Shown: piece after piece, positions 1 to 4,634 of the stretch | Layout: each line of letters opens with the position of its first letter | Numbering within the stretch: position 1 is the stretch's first letter | Assembly (NCBI GenBank): GCA_026014605.1 | Contig: JAOZIC010000167.1 | Location: 1 to 10,030, forward strand | DNA length: 10,030 nt | From: Candidatus Bathyarchaeota archaeon | GTDB taxonomy: Archaea; Thermoproteota; Bathyarchaeia; Bathyarchaeales; Bathyarchaeaceae | Reading direction: 5' to 3' | The notes under the pieces: model-generated | What the model saw: the letters and a program-made list of their open reading frames with translations, nothing else | Databases searched by the model: none | What the model was told of the DNA's origin: nothing | Translations under genes and position numbers: made by a program

Positions 1-149
1 CTGATTCTTGTGGTTTTTCCGTATCCACATGCTGCACAACGTTTTTCCGTTACATGGTATGCTCGTCTGCCGCAGCGTCTGCAACGGATGTGAACAGTTT
101 TGTGTGAACGTTTTCCGAAAGAGGATGTTCCTTTACTTATTTTTCCCAA
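1..149 (-). CDS. rpl37e: 50S ribosomal protein L37e (partial, 3' end off the window)
   Basis: This is the N-terminal 49 residues of a small zinc-finger protein of the large ribosomal subunit. The start is a TTG at 149-147, giving a protein that opens MGKISKGTSSFGKR, the usual opening of archaeal L37e. It continues into a basic CRRCG zinc knuckle (about residues 23-27) and a second CAACG knuckle (about 40-44), the four cysteines expected to hold one zinc. The start lies 6 bp after the lsm stop, and the SD (GGTGA) overlaps that stop, so translation is probably coupled to lsm. The lsm-L37e pair is a classic archaeal operon. The C-terminal tail lies beyond position 1. Identification is secure; the start is well supported by the SD and the family N-terminus. 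Confidence 0.93.
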   Translation of the reverse strand, partial: MGKISKGTSSFGKRSHKTVHIRCRRCGRRAYHVTEKRCAACGYGKTTRI

Positions 150-155
150 CTGTTA

Positions 156-383
156 TCACCTAGGTGGAGGAGAAATTATTACAACGTTGTCGCCACGGAC
201 TATGATGGCGCCAAGTTTTCTCACGTTTTCTACGTCTGTTGTGTCGTCAGTTTCATCTAACACTAAGTTGAGGTGCTGATCAAAGCCTTTGAGTTTTCCT
301 CGTAGCTTTTTGCCGCCTCTTAATCTGACTAGTACGATTTTTCCGAGGCTTTCTTCTAAGATCCGTGTGGCCATTTCGCTCAT
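156..383 (-). CDS. LSm / Sm-like archaeal RNA-binding protein (SmAP)
   Basis: This 75-residue protein has the length and composition of an archaeal Sm-like protein. These form a heptameric ring that binds U-rich RNA and takes part in RNA processing and turnover. The Sm1 motif runs over about residues 12-43 and includes the RNA-contacting loop DQHLN (35-39). The Sm2 motif includes IIVRGDNVV (60-68), with the conserved RGDN at 63-66. The chosen ATG at 383 is preceded by a purine-rich SD (GAGAGAGGAT) at normal spacing; a second in-frame ATG at codon 4 is possible. The L37e gene follows 6 bp downstream in the same operon. The C-terminus ends in SPPPR, a short tail after the Sm fold. The family call is secure; the specific RNA partners cannot be read from sequence. 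Confidence 0.93.
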   Translation of the reverse strand: MSEMATRILEESLGKIVLVRLRGGKKLRGKLKGFDQHLNLVLDETDDTTDVENVRKLGAIIVRGDNVVIISPPPR

Positions 384-419
384 ATGAATCCTCTCTCTTG
401 TCCACTTTTACTTTGTATC

Positions 420-448
420 GTTTATAGGTTTAGGCTAGACGATTTAAA
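420..448 (-). promoter_or_regulatory. Candidate promoter(s) of the lsm-L37e operon
   Basis: Read on the minus strand, two TATA-like elements precede lsm: TTTAAATC at 448-441 and CCTATAAACG at 429-420. With the usual archaeal spacing of about 25 bp to the transcription start, they would give 5' leaders of roughly 35 and 15 nt. The first sits inside a 12-bp sequence that is repeated 65 bp further upstream. Which element is used cannot be decided from sequence. Confidence 0.4.
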
Positions 449-512
449 GGTATCTGCGTTATATTTTACGGTTTCGTTAATCAGGTTCCGTTTCAGAACA
501 TAGACGATTTAA
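436..512. repeat. 12-bp direct repeat pair upstream of lsm
   Basis: The 12-mer TAGACGATTTAA occurs at 436-447 and again at 501-512, 65 bp apart, in the 219-bp gap between lsm and hsp20 (384-602). On the minus strand each copy contains TTAAATC, a TATA-like core. The same gap also holds the inverted arms TAATCAG (478-484) and CTGATTA (526-532). No coding sequence is seen in this gap; apart from these elements and an oligo-A tract at 557-574, nothing else stands out. Confidence 0.6.
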
Positions 513-551
513 TCCAGCCTAGAATCTGATTATGTGTCAAATTTCATTTAT

Positions 552-580
552 AAAACAAAAAAAGAGTGAAAAAAGAAGAA
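552..580 (-). terminator. Oligo-T terminator after hsp20
   Basis: On the minus strand, 22 bp after the hsp20 stop, a pyrimidine tract reads TTCTTCTTTTTTCAC and then CTTTTTTTGTTTT. Runs of T like these are the main signal for archaeal factor-independent termination. No strong hairpin precedes it. It is placed to end the regulator-hsp20 transcript before the lsm promoter. Confidence 0.6.
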
Positions 581-602
581 GTGATGGTTACCGGTGAGTT
601 GT

Positions 603-1208
603 CTATTCGATTTTTATGTCTTCGCTTTTTGTTTGCTCTTCTTTCTTTTTGGGGACAACAATGTCTAGAACGCCGTTTTTGTATGTAGATTTTGCATGTT
701 TTACATCGATTTTTGCGGGGAGTTCAAGTTCTTTGAAGAATTTGTGGTCAACGGTGTCAACAGAGATAGTTAATGTTGCGTCTGTGCCCGAAAGTTTGAT
801 TTCGTCTTTTTCGACGCCGGGCAACTCAACTATCACGCGTATTTCTCCGTCAGCTTCAATGACGTCTGCGAGGGGTTCTCGTTTCTCTTTGACGTCCATG
901 TGGGGTTGTCCTAGCCGTGTTTGGGCTTTGAAGTTTCCGAATTCTTGTACTTTTGGTTTCCCATCTGGACCCACAGTTACGCTGTAGCCGTAAACAAAAG
1001 GACCATAGCTTTGTACTTTAGTTCCGTCGGGCAAGGTTTGTTCGCGTTGCAGGTCTTTTGGTGCCTGTTTGGACAGTTCTTCGAATTGTTTTGCCATCAA
1101 CTCTTCCATTTCTTTGAAGGTTTGGTCTATATCAAAAAAGTCGCCTCCGAAGGGGCTTTTTTTGTTAAACCAACGGGACCAACGATTTTCGTCTGACAGA
1201 TTTTTCAC
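603..1208 (-). CDS. hsp20: Hsp20 / alpha-crystallin small heat-shock protein
   Basis: This is a 201-residue ATP-independent chaperone that would hold unfolding proteins in a soluble state in the cytoplasm. The N-terminal region (1-109) includes an acidic helix (about 28-48) and a glycine/tyrosine-rich GPFVYGYSVTVGPDGKP segment (69-85) that I associate with archaeal Hsp20 proteins. The alpha-crystallin domain spans about 110-187, with the conserved KNGVLDIVVPKK strand at 177-188. The tail ends in IKI (198-200), the I-x-I anchor used in oligomer assembly. It lies 3 bp downstream of a winged-helix gene and shares its promoter. The start is unusual: the GTG at 1208-1206 lies inside a perfect 9-base SD (AGGAGGTGA, 1213-1205), too close to work normally. 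A CTG three codons on (1199-1197) has ideal spacing. The next in-frame ATG is at residue 34, too far in. Confidence 0.93.
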   Translation of the reverse strand: MKNLSDENRWSRWFNKKSPFGGDFFDIDQTFKEMEELMAKQFEELSKQAPKDLQREQTLPDGTKVQSYGPFVYGYSVTVGPDGKPKVQEFGNFKAQTRLGQPHMDVKEKREPLADVIEADGEIRVIVELPGVEKDEIKLSGTDATLTISVDTVDHKFFKELELPAKIDVKHAKSTYKNGVLDIVVPKKKEEQTKSEDIKIE

Positions 1209-1211
1209 CTC

Positions 1212-1625
1212 CTAAATATCTTCCATTTCTTCTAACGATTCAAGTAAGCGGCGCAGGGCAAGGCTTAAGGTTATGAAGGCTGATTGCCCAAATTCTGAGC
1301 AATGAAAGGTTCCTCGTCCAGTTTTTTTTAGAAATCCGCCGTCACTGAGTTTTCGGGAGTTTTCCCACACAGTTTTCGGGTTCAAATCAAGGTCGTGCAT
1401 GAAACCTGCAAAACTCATGGTTCCGTCTTCTTCTTGGACCATTCGCCTCATCATTCTTAGGCGGGTCTGGTTTGAAAGTGCATCGAACATGCTTGAAAAT
1501 TTTTGGAAGTCTTCTTCGAATGCCTCGAATTCTGTTTCAAGTTTTTCTTTTGGCCAATCCATTGGGGATAGCGGAATTTCCAGTATTATTTTTCCGTCTC
1601 GTACTAGTTGGAGTTTTAAAGTCAT
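1212..1625 (-). CDS. Winged helix-turn-helix regulator, ArsR-like (probable heat-shock regulator)
   Basis: This 137-residue protein has a winged-helix DNA-binding domain at about residues 45-115. FDALSNQTRLRMMRRM (47-62) is the typical first helix of ArsR-type regulators. The recognition helix lies near LNPKTVWENSRKLSDGGFLK (81-100), followed by a wing. No cluster of metal-binding cysteines is present (a single Cys at 109), so metal sensing is unlikely. The N-terminal 40 residues hold two beta strands and an acidic helix; the C-terminus is a leucine-rich helix suited to dimerisation. It is cotranscribed with hsp20, and its promoter bears two matching dyads, which suggests autoregulation. The arrangement recalls the heat-shock regulators Phr of Pyrococcus and HSR1 of Archaeoglobus; the functional parallel is inference. 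The ATG at 1625 has only a weak SD, and the predicted leader is about 20 nt. Confidence 0.8.
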   Translation of the reverse strand: MTLKLQLVRDGKIILEIPLSPMDWPKEKLETEFEAFEEDFQKFSSMFDALSNQTRLRMMRRMVQEEDGTMSFAGFMHDLDLNPKTVWENSRKLSDGGFLKKTGRGTFHCSEFGQSAFITLSLALRRLLESLEEMEDI

Positions 1626-1642
1626 TTGCCTTCGCCTACTTA

Positions 1643-1693
1643 TTACTGTAAAGTAACATCGTTTGGGTTTAAATAAATGTTACTGTTGGGTAA
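1643..1693 (-). promoter_or_regulatory. Promoter of the regulator-hsp20 operon with twin dyad operators
   Basis: A TATA-like element (ATTTATTTAAAC on the minus strand, about 1678-1667) lies about 45 bp upstream of the regulator ATG. It predicts a transcription start near 1645. Two copies of one dyad flank it: TTACTGTAAAGTAA at 1643-1656, over the predicted start site, and TTACTGTTGGGTAA at 1680-1693, over the expected BRE side. Both are TTAC-N6-GTAA and share TTACTGT. They also create outer inverted arms GTAACAT (1653-1659) and ATGTTAC (1677-1683) around the TATA box. This is the geometry expected of a repressor that blocks TBP/TFB and polymerase. The bound protein is presumably the regulator encoded just downstream. 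Confidence 0.7.
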
Positions 1694-1708
1694 TAAAATT
1701 TATTGTTG

Positions 1709-1731
1709 AAAAAAGCCAAACACAAACAAAA
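1709..1731 (-). terminator. Oligo-T terminator after pyrI
   Basis: Directly after the pyrI stop, the minus strand reads TTTTGTTTGTGTTTGGC and then TTTTTT (1714-1709). This T-rich tract would end the pyrI transcript just before the operator region of the next operon. Confidence 0.5.
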
Positions 1732-2196
1732 CTAGAACTGTTTTGGAATGTCCTGTTTCTCCATAATGTAACCACAGTAATGACATCTCAGGCGCAAGGG
1801 TTCTTTGCATTCAACATAAAAGGTTGATTTTACTGGTTCTTTGCTGTTTGAAATGCACGCAGGGTTGGCACATTTTATGGCTTCTCGTATAACGTCGGGT
1901 AGCTTTACCAGCTGTTTGTTTACAACTTTGTAGTTTCTGATGATGTTGATACTCGCGTGAGGAGCCAACAAGGCAATTTTGGCTACTTCTGGGGATTTGA
2001 GTTCTCTGCCTTCGATTTTGACCATGTCTTTTGAGCCTAACGTTTTACTGGGTACATTCATGCCAACAGTTACGATGCCATTAACGTGACCAGTTATGCC
2101 CAAAATTTTTATCACATCCAAGGCGTGCCCAGCCGTGATGTGGTCGATAACGGTGCCGTCTTTAATTTTAGATACACGCAAAGTGGTTTCAGCCAA
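1732..2196 (-). CDS. pyrI: Aspartate carbamoyltransferase regulatory chain
   Basis: This 154-residue protein is the regulatory subunit of ATCase, the enzyme that makes N-carbamoyl-aspartate in pyrimidine synthesis. It binds nucleotide effectors and links catalytic trimers. The N-terminal allosteric domain contains VSKIKDGTVIDHI (8-20) and lysines at 60 and 94, matching the effector-site Lys60 and Lys94 of the E. coli chain. The C-terminal zinc domain has Cys109, Cys114, Cys138 and Cys141, exactly the E. coli numbering, in CANPAC and CHYC. Full length for the family. The start is a TTG at 2196-2194 with only a weak G-rich SD; a second TTG at codon 6 is possible. It is transcribed alone and away from the catalytic gene pyrB, which lies about 7.1 kb off on the other strand. 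Normally the two genes are adjacent. Confidence 0.95.
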   Translation of the reverse strand: MAETTLRVSKIKDGTVIDHITAGHALDVIKILGITGHVNGIVTVGMNVPSKTLGSKDMVKIEGRELKSPEVAKIALLAPHASINIIRNYKVVNKQLVKLPDVIREAIKCANPACISNSKEPVKSTFYVECKEPLRLRCHYCGYIMEKQDIPKQF

Positions 2197-2220
2197 GTCA
2201 AACCCGCCCCTTACAAGACT

Positions 2221-2258
2221 GTATATTACAACTGGTGAATAAAGACTTTATTTATTGC
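2221..2258 (-). promoter_or_regulatory. Candidate pyrI promoter region
   Basis: On the minus strand, GCAATAAATAAAG (about 2258-2246) and TAATATAC (about 2229-2222) are TATA-like. The first would give a leader of roughly 30 nt, and the second a nearly leaderless transcript. A perfect small dyad, GTTAC-CAAT-GTAAC, lies further upstream at 2289-2302, just after the stop of the preceding small gene. Confidence 0.35.
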
Positions 2259-2288
2259 TGCCGATTTTGAGCAAAAAATGGCTCTGAT

Positions 2289-2302
2289 GTTACCAATGTA
2301 AC
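2289..2302. repeat. Perfect inverted repeat GTTAC-N4-GTAAC
   Basis: GTTAC (2289-2293) and GTAAC (2298-2302) are perfect 5-bp arms around CAAT. The site lies between the small gene ending at 2305 and pyrI. It could be a weak hairpin after the small gene or a protein-binding site upstream of pyrI. It uses the same GTTAC/GTAAC half-sites as the hsp20-operon dyads but with spacing 2 bp shorter. Confidence 0.55.
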
Positions 2303-2304
2303 GG

Positions 2305-2526
2305 TCATGCATGTTTTAGTCTAAGTTTGCAGAGCAAATAGTGGATTAACAGTCGGAAATGGTGTTGTGCACTGTAAACTGGAGGAGTTACAACTACACG
2401 GGTGTATGTGGTGTTCTTTTTTCGAAGGACCAAAAAGGTTTTGCTTGCCGAACAAGAAACTGGTTTTTCTGACATGCTGTATATCGTGAAGTCGTGTTTC
2501 ATGTTTTCTAAGTCTTCAAAGTTCAT
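2305..2526 (-). CDS. Small hypothetical protein (73 aa)
   Basis: I do not recognise this protein. From the ATG at 2526 it is 73 residues, basic overall, with an acidic start (MNFEDLENMKHD), a probable beta-rich middle (KTFLVLRKKN, TRVVVTPPVY) and a basic leucine-rich C-terminal helix ending LLCKLRLKHA. It has two cysteines apart from each other, no clear zinc motif, no signal peptide and no membrane segment. Evidence that it is real: the SD-like GGTGAT lies 5 nt before the ATG, the codons resemble those of neighbouring genes, and no better frame covers the interval. A TTG directly before the ATG gives a one-residue-longer alternative. It stands alone between pyrI and a structured divergent region. 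Its role is unknown; it could be a spurious frame, but the SD argues against that. Confidence 0.55.
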   Translation of the reverse strand: MNFEDLENMKHDFTIYSMSEKPVSCSASKTFLVLRKKNTTYTRVVVTPPVYSAQHHFRLLIHYLLCKLRLKHA

Positions 2527-2564
2527 CAACTATCACCAAAAGAGGCATTACCAAATTTCAGATT

Positions 2565-2599
2565 AAAAGTGAGTGAAATACCAAGGGTCACACACTTTT
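2565..2599. repeat. Imperfect 12-bp inverted repeat (operator or hairpin)
   Basis: AAAAGTGAGTGA (2565-2576) pairs with TCACACACTTTT (2588-2599) at 11 of 12 positions, with one A-A mismatch and an 11-nt loop. On the plus strand it is followed by CCCTTTGA and a T7 run (2608-2614), which gives it the look of an intrinsic terminator, yet no plus-strand gene precedes it. On the minus strand, one arm overlaps CTTTTAATC, a possible TATA element about 40 bp before the small gene at 2526, so an operator is equally possible. Confidence 0.65.
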
Positions 2600-2614
2600 C
2601 CCTTTGATTTTTTT

Positions 2615-2641
2615 GATGCGCTACGTTTTGTTTTTCGCATC
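2615..2641. repeat. Perfect 6-bp inverted repeat GATGCG/CGCATC
   Basis: GATGCG (2615-2620) and CGCATC (2636-2641) are perfect arms around a 15-nt T-rich loop. It begins immediately after the T7 run that follows the preceding inverted repeat, so two stem-forming elements sit in tandem within about 75 bp. It is non-coding on both strands as far as I can see. Confidence 0.55.
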
Positions 2642-2651
2642 TCTAATCACA

Positions 2652-2662
2652 CACATATAAAA
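2652..2662 (+). promoter_or_regulatory. Candidate promoter(s) of the arsenate reductase gene
   Basis: ACACATATAAAAC (about 2651-2662) is the strongest TATA-like match upstream of arsC but would leave a leader of over 100 nt. AGTATATAG (about 2698-2705) and ACACATAAAATC (2751-2762) are nearer. The last would start transcription at about 2782-2789, giving a leaderless or near-leaderless message. ACACACATA occurs with both the first and the last element, 100 bp apart. The true promoter cannot be chosen by eye. Confidence 0.4.
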
Positions 2663-2702
2663 CTCCAAGAAACGGCAATATGTATGATGCCCAAATAGTA
2701 TA

Positions 2703-2743
2703 TAGAAAACTATTGAACACCTATAGGTTACACAGTTTTACTA
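2703..2743. repeat. Nested dyad upstream of arsC
   Basis: TAGAAAACT (2703-2711) faces AGTTTTACTA (2734-2743), pairing fully apart from one bulged A. Near its centre lies the perfect 10-bp palindrome ACCTATAGGT (2719-2728). The two centres differ by 1 bp. The position, 55-95 bp before the arsC start, suits an operator or a hairpin in the leader RNA. Confidence 0.5.
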
Positions 2744-2797
2744 GAAGAACACACATAAAATCAAACAACAATAATTCTAAGCAAAACAGTGACTGAA

Positions 2798-3202
2798 ATG
2801 AAGAAAACAGTTCTTTTCCTATGTACACACAACTCTGCACGGTCCCAAATGGCAGAAGCGTTTCTGAACAAATTTCACCCAGACAAATACGAGGCACAAA
2901 GCGCAGGCGTAACCCCAACCAAAGTCAATCCCTACGTGGTCAAAGTAATGGCAGAAACGGGTGTAGATATTTCAAAAAACCGCTCAAAAAGCATCGAAGA
3001 GTTCCGCGGAAAGAACTTCAACGTTGTTGTTACGGTCTGTGATGGTGCTAAAGAATCATGTCCATTCTTTCCTGGAGAAAAAATCATTCACCACAGTTTT
3101 GATGACCCTTCTCAATTTAGTGGGTCTGAACAAGAAATCCTCAAACAGACCAGAAAAGTCAGGGATACAATCAAAGAGTGGATAAAAGAAACGTTCGTTT
3201 AA
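2798..3202 (+). CDS. arsC: Arsenate reductase, thioredoxin-coupled type (low-molecular-weight phosphatase fold)
   Basis: This soluble enzyme would reduce arsenate to arsenite with electrons from thioredoxin. The P-loop is CTHNSAR, the C-x5-R phosphatase signature, with the nucleophilic Cys at residue 9 from this ATG. Two further cysteines in VTVCDGAKESCP lie seven apart, as Cys82 and Cys89 do in Staphylococcus pI258 ArsC. The FDDP motif supplies the catalytic aspartate. All three redox cysteines are present, which favours arsenate reductase over a plain tyrosine phosphatase. The ATG at 2798 gives the usual MKKTVLFLC opening; an in-frame GTG at 2789 would add three residues, and neither has a strong SD. 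It stands alone, convergent with the phosphate-uptake operon. No arsenite pump is visible in the window. Length (134 aa) is typical. Confidence 0.9.
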   Translation: MKKTVLFLCTHNSARSQMAEAFLNKFHPDKYEAQSAGVTPTKVNPYVVKVMAETGVDISKNRSKSIEEFRGKNFNVVVTVCDGAKESCPFFPGEKIIHHSFDDPSQFSGSEQEILKQTRKVRDTIKEWIKETFV

Positions 3203-3216
3203 CAAAACAACGTTCT

Positions 3217-3265
3217 ATTTTTAACACATTTCAGATTCTCTGAAAAAGTTACTGTGTAGAGAAAA
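3217..3265. terminator. Bidirectional terminator region between arsC and the pst operon
   Basis: Between the convergent genes lies a perfect hairpin, TTTCAGA-TTC-TCTGAAA (3229-3245). On the plus strand a T5-T6 run (about 3218-3222) follows the arsC stop. On the minus strand T5 (3247-3243) and T4 (3265-3262) runs follow the DUF47 stop. A run of seven G (3266-3272) sits next to it. Together these could end transcription from both sides. Confidence 0.5.
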
Positions 3266-3290
3266 GGGGGGGTTGGGTGTGTTTTCAGGT

Positions 3291-3959
3291 TTATTCTGCA
3301 CTTGCAAGGGTTACGATGTAGTCAGCAGTGTCAGCGCTCATGTCAGCAGCTTCTTCTAGGAATTCGAACATGTCATCAAGTATTATCAAAACACCAGCGT
3401 TCATTTGGTCAGCGTATTTGATGAACAAAGATTTTGTTGCAAGATATTCTTTGTCGATGCTAGCTTCAAATTCTTCAACTTTATGAGCACCTTTAACAGC
3501 CTCAGCAGGATTCGGAGAAATGTTTTCGATACTTTTACGAAGAGCAGTTGCACAATCAACAAGAGTTGAAGTAATATGAACAGCTTTATTCCATATTTCA
3601 TCAACAACTTTGGATTCCCCAATCATTACAATGCAACGGGCGGCGTCTTTGACGTGGTCAGCAAAAGTGTCCAACCGTTTCACAAGGTGCAGCAGGTCTT
3701 CGCGGTAGTCAGCAAACAGGGCTGCTCCTTTGGATAGTTCTTTGAATACTTCTGTTCTCAAACGGTCGATTTCCTCTTCGACAACAAAGAGTTTTTGGAT
3801 GTGCTTTTGGGCTACGCTCACTTTTCCTTGCGAAACTTCTTGCATTGCCATATGCAGCAAGGTAACAGTGTCAAGAGCTGTTGTAATCTGTTCCTGAGCA
3901 AGGTCTAACAGTTTTGTTCTGCGGCTTCTTTCAAACCAAGCATAACTTTTCTTAGCCAA
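3291..3959 (-). CDS. DUF47 / PhoU-like phosphate regulatory protein
   Basis: This 222-residue all-helical protein belongs to the DUF47 (PhoU-related, TIGR00153-like) family. These cytoplasmic proteins are usually coded beside phosphate transporters and are thought to regulate them. Visible signs are long amphipathic helices, the HLVKRLDTFADHVKDAARC segment (91-109) with the histidine/aspartate pattern typical of the PhoU fold, and the C-terminal DMFEFLEEAADMSADTADY repeat of that pattern. It has no signal peptide or membrane segment. The start is TTG (3959-3957) with a strong SD, GGAGG, 7 nt upstream. It is the last gene of the operon, 23 bp after phoU. DUF47 proteins more often accompany the low-affinity Pit transporter, so a place in a pst operon beside a true PhoU is notable. 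The exact biochemical role is unproven. Confidence 0.87.
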   Translation of the reverse strand: MAKKSYAWFERSRRTKLLDLAQEQITTALDTVTLLHMAMQEVSQGKVSVAQKHIQKLFVVEEEIDRLRTEVFKELSKGAALFADYREDLLHLVKRLDTFADHVKDAARCIVMIGESKVVDEIWNKAVHITSTLVDCATALRKSIENISPNPAEAVKGAHKVEEFEASIDKEYLATKSLFIKYADQMNAGVLIILDDMFEFLEEAADMSADTADYIVTLASAE

Positions 3960-3982
3960 TTCTTTCCCTCCTTTACAGTTTT

Positions 3983-4624
3983 CTACCTTAACCTCGTTTT
4001 TTGTCCAGTCGCAAGATACACAATCGACTCCCCAATGTAAGTTGCGTGGTCAGCGATTCTTTCAAGATAACGTACAACCAGCAGACTTGAAATTGTGCAC
4101 CCAGTTGTGGTTTTTGTTTCAATTAGTTTGTCCAAGTAACTGTAATACAACTTGTCAACTTTCTTTTCCATCTCAGCCAACGTCTTTGCAAGTTCTGGGT
4201 CATGATTTCGTAGAGCCTCAATGCTTGTGCCAACCATCTCTAACGTTTCCAGTCCCATTTTTTCGATGGTTTCTCTGAATGAAATGTCACATTCGCCCAT
4301 TCCGCTCAGCCGTTCATAGATTTGTGAGATGTCCAAGGCGTATCGTCCGTATCGTCTAAAGTCGTAACAGATTTTCATGTACGATTTCACTATCCGAAGG
4401 TCAGATGCTACTGGCTGAAATCTGGCGATTATCTCAAACGCCGTATCCTCAATGGGCTCCGCCATCTCCGATAAGGTGTCTGAAAGAGTCTTGACCTGTG
4501 CCGGGGTATGTGTCCCTTCTAGGTAGTTCATTATGGATAATGAAACAGTTTTTTGGGCAAGCTCCCCCATACGAAAGAGCATACTCGCCAACTGTTCTAA
4601 CCCTGAATCAATTAATCTCTTCAT
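3983..4624 (-). CDS. phoU: Phosphate-signalling protein PhoU
   Basis: This 213-residue protein has two PhoU three-helix bundles, about residues 5-100 and 115-205. It is a cytoplasmic, peripheral regulator that couples the Pst transporter to phosphate control. The signatures are ARFQPVASDLRIVKSYMKI (67-85), with a following DFRRYGRYALDIS, in the first bundle and VVRYLERIADHATYIGESIV (183-202) in the second; these acidic/arginine patterns form the metal-binding faces of the family. The ATG at 4624 is preceded by AGGTGA at 6-nt spacing, and that SD overlaps the pstB stop 10 bp upstream, so the two are probably translationally coupled. In bacteria PhoU acts with PhoR; no PhoR is visible here, so its partner may be the AbrB-PhoU fusion or PstB itself (inference). 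Confidence 0.93.
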   Translation of the reverse strand: MKRLIDSGLEQLASMLFRMGELAQKTVSLSIMNYLEGTHTPAQVKTLSDTLSEMAEPIEDTAFEIIARFQPVASDLRIVKSYMKICYDFRRYGRYALDISQIYERLSGMGECDISFRETIEKMGLETLEMVGTSIEALRNHDPELAKTLAEMEKKVDKLYYSYLDKLIETKTTTGCTISSLLVVRYLERIADHATYIGESIVYLATGQKTRLR

Positions 4625-4634
4625 TTTTGTTCAC

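Noticed and set aside
616..1196. Two long plus-strand open frames opposite hsp20
   Set aside because: They are antisense to a clear alpha-crystallin gene, lack SD sequences and show no family features; shadows of the real frame.
1212..1625. Reading the winged-helix gene as the arsenic sensor ArsR for the nearby arsC
   Set aside because: It has only one cysteine and no metal-binding motif, and it is cotranscribed with hsp20, more than 1 kb from arsC.
1399..1656. Plus-strand frame opposite the winged-helix regulator
   Set aside because: Antisense shadow that runs into the operator region; its serine-rich composition is typical of reversed coding sequence.
2721..2918. Minus-strand frame overlapping the arsC start
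   Set aside because: Overlaps a certain gene and its promoter, and the cysteine/leucine-rich sequence looks like antisense translation.
3266..3277. G7-TT-G3 run as a possible quadruplex or frameshift site
   Set aside because: Only two G tracts are present, it lies in a terminator region and no gene crosses it; at most a place to check for a sequencing error.
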